NCBI GenBank assembly: GCA_026018925.1
Contig: JAKSZU010000276.1
Coordinates: 1-64,000, forward strand
DNA: 64,000 nt
Source: Tupaia tana
Lineage: Eukaryota > Chordata > Mammalia > Scandentia > Tupaiidae
Direction: 5' to 3'
Of this stretch, positions 58,374-64,000 are shown piece by piece; the stretch's first letter is position 1; each line of letters opens with the position of its first letter. A model generated the notes under the pieces. It made no database searches and was not told where the DNA came from. It worked only from the letters and a program-made list of their open reading frames with translations. The translations under genes were made by a program, and so were the position numbers.

Positions 58374-61300
58374 CTAGTTCCCAGTATCCATGTGGAATCT
58401 TCTCAGAGAATGGCTCAACTCTCCTGCCTGGGAGAAAGGAGCAGAAGGGTTTATTAACAAAACAAAAGATGGAGCTGAGAGCCAGAGAGAAATTCTACCT
58501 TTAAAAAAATCGTTAAAAGGAAAAATTACCAAAAAAAAAATGAGGAGACAGGAGCAGAGAGAGACAGAGACCTCAGAGACACAGAGACAGGGATAGAAGG
58601 CCAGAGGGGCTCCCTACCAACTAGCTTTGCTTGCTGGAGGCTGAATTATGAGTAGAAAATCTTCATTTCGCCTGTGCCCTAAAATATCTAGTTCCCAGTA
58701 TCCATGTGGAATCTTCTCAGAGAATGGCTCAACTCTCCTGCCTGGGAGAAAGGAGCAGAAGGGCTTATTAACAAAACAAAAGATGGAGCTGAGAGCCAGA
58801 GAGAAATTCTACATTTAAAAAATCGTAAAAAGGAAAAATTACCAAAAAAAATGAAGAGACAGGAGCAGAGAGAGACAGAGGCCTCAGAGGCACAGAGACA
58901 GCGATAGAAGGCCAGAGGGGCTCCCTACCACTCTAGCTTTGCTTGCTGGAGGCTGAATTATGAGTAGAAAATCTTCATTTCGCCTGTGCCTTGAAATATC
59001 TAGTTCCCAGTATCCATGTGGAAACTTCTCAGAGAATGGCTCAACTCTCCTGCCTGGGAGAAAGGAGCAGAAGGCTTATTAACAAAACAAAAGATGGAGC
59101 TGAGAGCCAGAGAGAAATTCTACCTTTAAAAAATTCTTAAAAAGAAAAATTACAAACAAAATGAAGAGACAGGTGCAGAGAGAGACAGAGACCTCAGAGA
59201 CACAGGGACAGGGATAGAGGGCGAGAGGGGCTCCCTACCACACTAGCTTTGCTTGCTGGAGGCTGAATTATGAGTAGAAAATCTTCATTTCGCCTGTGCC
59301 CTGAAATATCTAGTTCCCAGTATCCATGTGGAATCTTCTCAGAGAATGGCTCAACTCTCCTGCTTGGGGAAAGGAGCAGAAGGGCTTATTAACAAAACAA
59401 AAGATGGAGCTGAGAGCCAGAGAGAAATTCTATCTTTAAAAAAATCGTAAAAAGAAAAATTACAAAAAAAATGAAGAGACAGGAGCAGAGAGAGACAGAG
59501 ACCTCAGAGACACAGAGACAGGGAAAGAAGGCCAGAGGGGCTCCCTACCACACTAGCTTTGCTTGCTGGCGGCTGAATTATGAGTAGAAAATCTTCATTT
59601 CGCCTGTGCCCTGAAATATCTAGTTCCCAGTATCCATGTGGAATCTTCTCAGAGAATGGCTCAACTCTCCTGCCTGGGAGAAAGGAGCAGAAGGGCTTAT
59701 TAACAAAACAAAAGATGGAGCTGAGAGCTAGAGAGAAATTCTAACTTTAAAAAAATCGTAAATAGGAAAAATTACCAAAAAAAATGAGGAGACAGGAGCA
59801 GAGAGAGACAGAGACCTCAGAGACACAGAGACAGGGAGAGAAGGCCAGAGGTGCTCCCTACCACACTAGCTTTGCTTGCTGGAGGCTGAATTACGAGTAG
59901 AAAATCTTCATTTCACCTGTGCCCTGAAATATCTAGTTCCCAGTATCCATGTGGAATCTTCTCAGAGAATGGCTCAACTCTCCTGCCTGGGAGAAAGGAG
60001 CAGAAGGGTTTATTAACAAAACAAAAGATGGAGCTGAGAGCCAGAAAGAAATTCTACCTTTAAAAAAATCTTAAAAGGGAAAAATTACCAAAAAAAAAAT
60101 GAGGAGACAGGAGCAGAGAGAGACAGAGACCTCAGAGACACAGAGACAGGGATAGAAGGCCAGAGGGGCTCCCTACCAACTAGCTTTGCTTGCTGGAGGC
60201 TGAATTATGAGTAGAAAATCTTCATTTCGCCTGTGCCCTGAAATATCTAGTTCCCAGTATCCATGTGGAAACTTCTCAGAGAATGGCTCAACTCTCCTGC
60301 CTGGGAGAAAGGAGCAGAAGGGCTTATTAACAAAACAAAAGATGGAGCTGAGAGCCAGAGAGAAATTCTACCTTTAAAAAAATCGTAAAAAGGAAAAATT
60401 ACCAAAAAAAAATGAGGAGACAGGAGCAGAGAGAGACAGAGAACTCAGAGACACAGAGACAGGGATAGAAGGCCAGAGGGGCTCCCTACCACACTAGCTT
60501 TGCTTGCTGGAGGCTGAATTATGAGTAGAAAATCTTCATTTCGCCTGTGCCCTGAAATATCTAGTTCCCAATATCCATGTGGAATCTTCTCAGAGAATGG
60601 CTCAACTCTCCTGCCTGGGAGAAAGGAGCAGAAGGGCTTATTAACAAAACAAAAGATGGAGCTGAGAGCCAGAGAGAAATTCTACCTTTAAAAAAATCGT
60701 AAAGAGGAAAAATTACCAAAAAAATTGAAGAGACAGGATCAGAGAGAGACAGAGACCTCAGAGACACAGAGACACCGATAGAAGGCCAGAGGGGCTCCCT
60801 ACCACACTAGCTTTGCTTGCTGGAGGCTGAATTATGAGTAGAAAATCTTCATTTCGCCTGTGCCCTGAAATATCTAGTTCCCAGTATCCATGTGCAATCT
60901 TCTCAGAGAATGGCTCAACTATCCTACCTGGGAGAAAGGAGCAGAAGGGCTTATTAACAAAACAAAAGAGGGAGCTGAGAGCCAGAGAGGAATTCTACCT
61001 TTAAAAAAATCGTAAAAAGGAAAAATTACCAAAAAAAAATGAGGAGACAGGAGCAGAGAGAGACAGAGACCTCAGAGACACAGAGACAGGGATAGAAGGC
61101 CAGAGGGGCTCCCTACCAAATAGCTCTGCTTGCTGGAGGCTGAATTATGAGTAGAAAATCTTCATTTCGCCTGTGCCCTGAAATATATAGTTCCCAGTAT
61201 CCATGTGGAATCTTCTCAGAGAATGGCTCCACTCTCCTGCCTGGGAGAAAGGAGCAGAAGGGCTTCTTAAAAAAACAAAAGATGGAGCTGAGAGGCAGAG

Positions 61301-61501
61301 AGAAATTCTACCTTTAAAAAAATCGTAAAAAGGAAAAATTACCAAAAAAAAAATGAGGAGACAGGAGCAGAGAGAGACAGAGACCTCAGAGACACAGAGA
61401 CAGGGATAGAAGGCCAGAGGGGCTCCCTACCACACTAGCTTTGCTTGCTGGAGGCTGAATTATGAGTAGAAAATCTTCATTTCGCCTGTGCCCTGAAATA
61501 T

Positions 61502-61814
61502 CTAGTTCCCAGTATCCATGTGGAAACTTCTCAGAGAATGGCTCAACTCTCCTGCCTGGGAGAAAGGAGCAGAAGGGCTTATTAACAAAACAAAAGATGG
61601 AGCTGAGAGCCAGAGAGAAATTCTACCTTTAAAAAAATCGTAAAGAGGAAAAATTACCAAAAAAATTGAAGAGACAGGATCAGAGAGAGACAGAGACCTC
61701 AGAGACACAGAGACACCGATAGAAGGCCAGAGGGGCTCCCTACCACACTAGCTTTGCTTGCTGGAGGCTGAATTATGAGTAGAAAATCTTCATTTCGCCT
61801 GTGCCCTGAAATAT
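61502..61814. repeat. Chimeric monomer marking a one-monomer deletion in the 38-mer copy B
   Basis: The left part has CCCAGTATCC and GAAACTTC, as in 50255. The right part has TCGTAAAGAGG, AATTGAAGAG, GGATCAGAG and CACCGATAG, as in 50568. The switch lies between 61526 and 61645. The offset to copy A drops by about one monomer at this point (11,247 to 10,934 bp). Confidence 0.87.
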
Positions 61815-63890
61815 CTAGTTCCCAGTATCCATGTGGAATCTTCTCAGAGAATGGCTCAACTCTCCTGCCTGGGAGAAAGGAGCAGAAGGGCTTATTAACA
61901 AAACAAAAGATGGAGCTGAGAGCCAGAGAGGAATTCTACCTTTAAAAAAATCGTAAAAAGGAAAAATTACCAAAAAAAAATGAGGAGACAGGAGCAGAGA
62001 GAGACAGAGACCTCAGAGACACAGAGACAGGGATAGAAGGCCAGAGGGGCTCCCTACCAAATAGCTCTGCTTGCTGGAGGCTGAATTATGAGTAGAAAAT
62101 CTTCATTTCGCCTGTGCCCTGAAATATCTAGTTCCCAGTATCCATGTGGAATCTTCTCAGAGAATGGCTCAACTCTCCTGCCTGGGAAAAAGGAGCAGAA
62201 GGGCTTATTAAGAAAAGAAAAGATGGAGCTGAGAGCCAGAGAGAAATTCTACCTTTAAAAAAATCGTAAAAATGAAAAATTACCAAAAAAATGAGGAGAC
62301 AGGAGCAGAGAGAGACAGAGACCTCAGAGACAAAGAGAAAGGGATAGAAGGCCAGAGGGGCTCCCTACCACACTAGCTTTGCTGGCTGGAGGCTGAATTA
62401 TGAGTAGAAAATCTTCATTTCGCCTGTGCCCTGAAATATCTAGTTCTCAGTATCCATGTTGTATCTTCTCAGAGAATGGCTCAACTCTCCTGCCTGGGAG
62501 AAAGGAGCAGAAGGGCTTATTAACAAAACAAAAGATGGAGCTGAGAGCCAGAGAGAAATTCTACCTTTAAAAATATCGTAAAAAGGAAAAATTACCAAAA
62601 AAAATGAGGAGACAGGAACAGAGAGATACAGAGACCTCAGAGACACAGAGACAGGGATAAAAGGCCAGAGGGTCACCCTACCACACTAGGTTTGCTTGCT
62701 GGAGGCTGAATTATGAGTAGAAAATCTTCATTTCGCCTGTGCCCTGAAATAACTAGTTCCCAGTATCCATGTGGAATCTTCTCAGAGAATGGCTCAACTC
62801 TCCTGCCTGGGAGAAAGGAGCAGAAGGGCTTATTAACAAAACAAAAGATGGAGCTGAGAGCCAGAGGGAAATTCTACCCTTAAAAAATCGTAAAAAGGAA
62901 AAATTACCAAAAAAAATGAAGAGACAGGAGCAGAGAGAGACTGAGGCCTCAGAGACACAGAGACAGCGATAGAAGGCCAGAGGGGCTCCCTACCACACTA
63001 GCTTTGCTTGCTGGAGGCTGAATTATGAGTAGAAAATCTTCATTTCGCCTGTGCCCTGAAATATCTAGTTCCCAGTATCCATGTGGAATCTTCTCAGAGA
63101 ATGGCTCAACTCTCCTGCCTGGGAGAAAGGAGCAGAAGGGCTTATTAACAAAACAAAAGATGGAGCTGAGAGACAGAGAGAAATTCTACCTTTAAAAAAA
63201 TCGTAAAAAGGAAAAATTACCAAAAAAAAAGGAAGAGACAGGATCAGAGAGAGACAGAGACCTCAGAGACACAGAGACAGCGATAGAAGGCCAGAGGGGC
63301 TCCCTACCACACTAGCTTTGCTGGCTGGAGGCTGAATTATGAGTAGAAAATCTTCATTTCGCCTGTGCCCTGAAATATCTAGTTCCCAGTATCCATGTGG
63401 AATCTTCTCAGAGAATGGCTCAACTCTCCTGCCTGGGAGAAAGGAGCAGAAGGGCTTATTAACAAAACAAAAGATGGAGCTGAGAGACAGAGAGAAATTC
63501 TACCTTTAAAAAAATCGTAAAAAGGAAAAATTACCAAAAAAAAAAATGAGGAGACAGGAGCCGAGAGAGAGAGAGACCTCAGAGACACAGAGACAGGGAT
63601 AGAAGGCCAGAGGGGCTCCCTACCAACTAGCTTTGCTTGCTGGAGGCTGAATTATGAGTAGAAAATCTTCATTTCGCCTGTGCCCTGAAATATCTAGTTC
63701 CCAGTATCCATGTGGAATCTTCTCAGAGAATGGGTCAACTCTCCTGCCTGGGAGAAAGGAGCAGAAGTGCTTATTAACAATACTAAAGATGGAGCTGAGA
63801 GCCAGAGAGAAATTCTACCTCAAAAAAATCGTAAAAAGGTAAAATTACCAAAAAAAAATGAGGAGACAGGAGCAGAGAGAGACAGAGACC

Positions 63891-64000
63891 TCAGAGACAC
63901 AGAGACAGGGATAGAAGGCCAGAGGTGCTCCCTACCACACTAGCTTTGCTTGCTGGAGGCTGAATTATGAGTAGAAAATCTTCATTTCGCCTGTGCCCTG
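63891..64000. repeat. Satellite right of the 38-monomer duplication
   Basis: From about 63908 the sequence reads ACAGGGATAG and CAGAGGTGCTCCC. At the matching point copy A reads ACAGCGATAG with GAGGGGCTCC, so the duplicated unit ends here. The satellite continues to the window edge in the same register; the next monomer start is expected just beyond 64000. Confidence 0.75.

Larger units (their letters stand above)
52956..63890. repeat. 38-monomer tandem duplication, copy B (now 35 monomers)
   Basis: Monomer starts are 53072, 53380, 53693, 54008, 54318, 54631, 54945, 55257, 55567, 55876, 56189, 56503, 56814, 57127, 57441, 57753, 58060, 58374, 58688, 59000, 59310, 59620, 59933, 60247, 60561, 60874, 61187, 61502, 61815, 62128, 62440, 62753, 63065, 63379 and 63694. 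The offset to copy A is 11,866 bp at the left, 11,245-11,247 bp after monomer 54008, and 10,932-10,934 bp after 61502. The steps of about 620 and 313 bp equal two and one monomers. Both steps fall in chimeric monomers, so they are deletions in this copy. Confidence 0.93.
1..64000. repeat. Satellite DNA array, ~313-bp monomer, 204 monomer starts
   Basis: The entire window consists of one repeat unit in direct head-to-tail orientation. Taking the C of CTAGTTCCC (or its point variants) as monomer start, 204 starts run from 231 to 63694; 203 intervals average about 312.6 bp, minimum 307 and maximum 315. No interval is interrupted by foreign DNA. Size differences come mainly from the A-runs (5-11 A) and a few small deletions. 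Monomers differ by diagnostic substitutions that recur in the same order over kilobases, so the array has higher-order structure rather than random homogenisation. The organisation fits centromeric, pericentromeric or other heterochromatic vertebrate satellite; the family and species are not recognised. Confidence 0.98.

Noticed and set aside
1..64000. CRISPR-like array because of regular repeats.
   Set aside because: The entire unit repeats with no unique spacers; 313-bp spacing and absence of cas genes rule it out.

Overview
The whole 64 kb window is one uninterrupted tandem satellite array. I count 204 monomer starts (defined here as the C of CTAGTTCCC) from 231 to 63694. The mean spacing is about 312.6 bp and the range is 307-315 bp. 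All monomers lie head to tail in the same orientation. I see no unique sequence, transposon insertion, inversion, RNA gene, CRISPR array or credible protein-coding gene.

The source is most likely a vertebrate, probably a mammal. The reasons are the unbroken satellite structure, the scarcity of CpG (normally only two per monomer) and the layered higher-order organisation typical of centromeric or pericentromeric heterochromatin. I do not recognise the satellite family and cannot name a species from sequence alone.

Layout. At 1-6.7 kb a 14-monomer-offset segmental duplication flanks a more diverged block (2.35-4.39 kb). At 5.7-10.5 kb a 15-monomer stretch is collinear with 27.0-31.8 kb. Between these two stretches lies local expansion: a 7-monomer tandem duplication (9.9-14.3 kb), a 10-monomer tandem duplication (13.5-19.7 kb) and a 15-monomer-offset duplication (21.1-28.3 kb). 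An 11-monomer (3.44 kb) tandem duplication spans 33.7-40.6 kb. A 17-monomer-offset duplication links 39.6-43.7 kb with 44.9-49.0 kb. The right third is a very large tandem duplication: a 38-monomer, 11.87 kb unit (about 41.1-52.96 kb) followed by a second copy (to about 63.9 kb) that has lost three monomers in two events.

Several junction monomers are visibly chimeric: the left part belongs to one monomer type and the right part to another. This is the expected product of in-register unequal recombination. Shared private mutations allow some events to be ordered in time. Each monomer also carries closely spaced A-tracts followed by a purine-rich block with four CAGAGA motifs. The 'system' here is structural repeat biology, not a gene cluster. 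Block boundaries are placed by eye from diagnostic variants and are generally good to about 50-100 bp.
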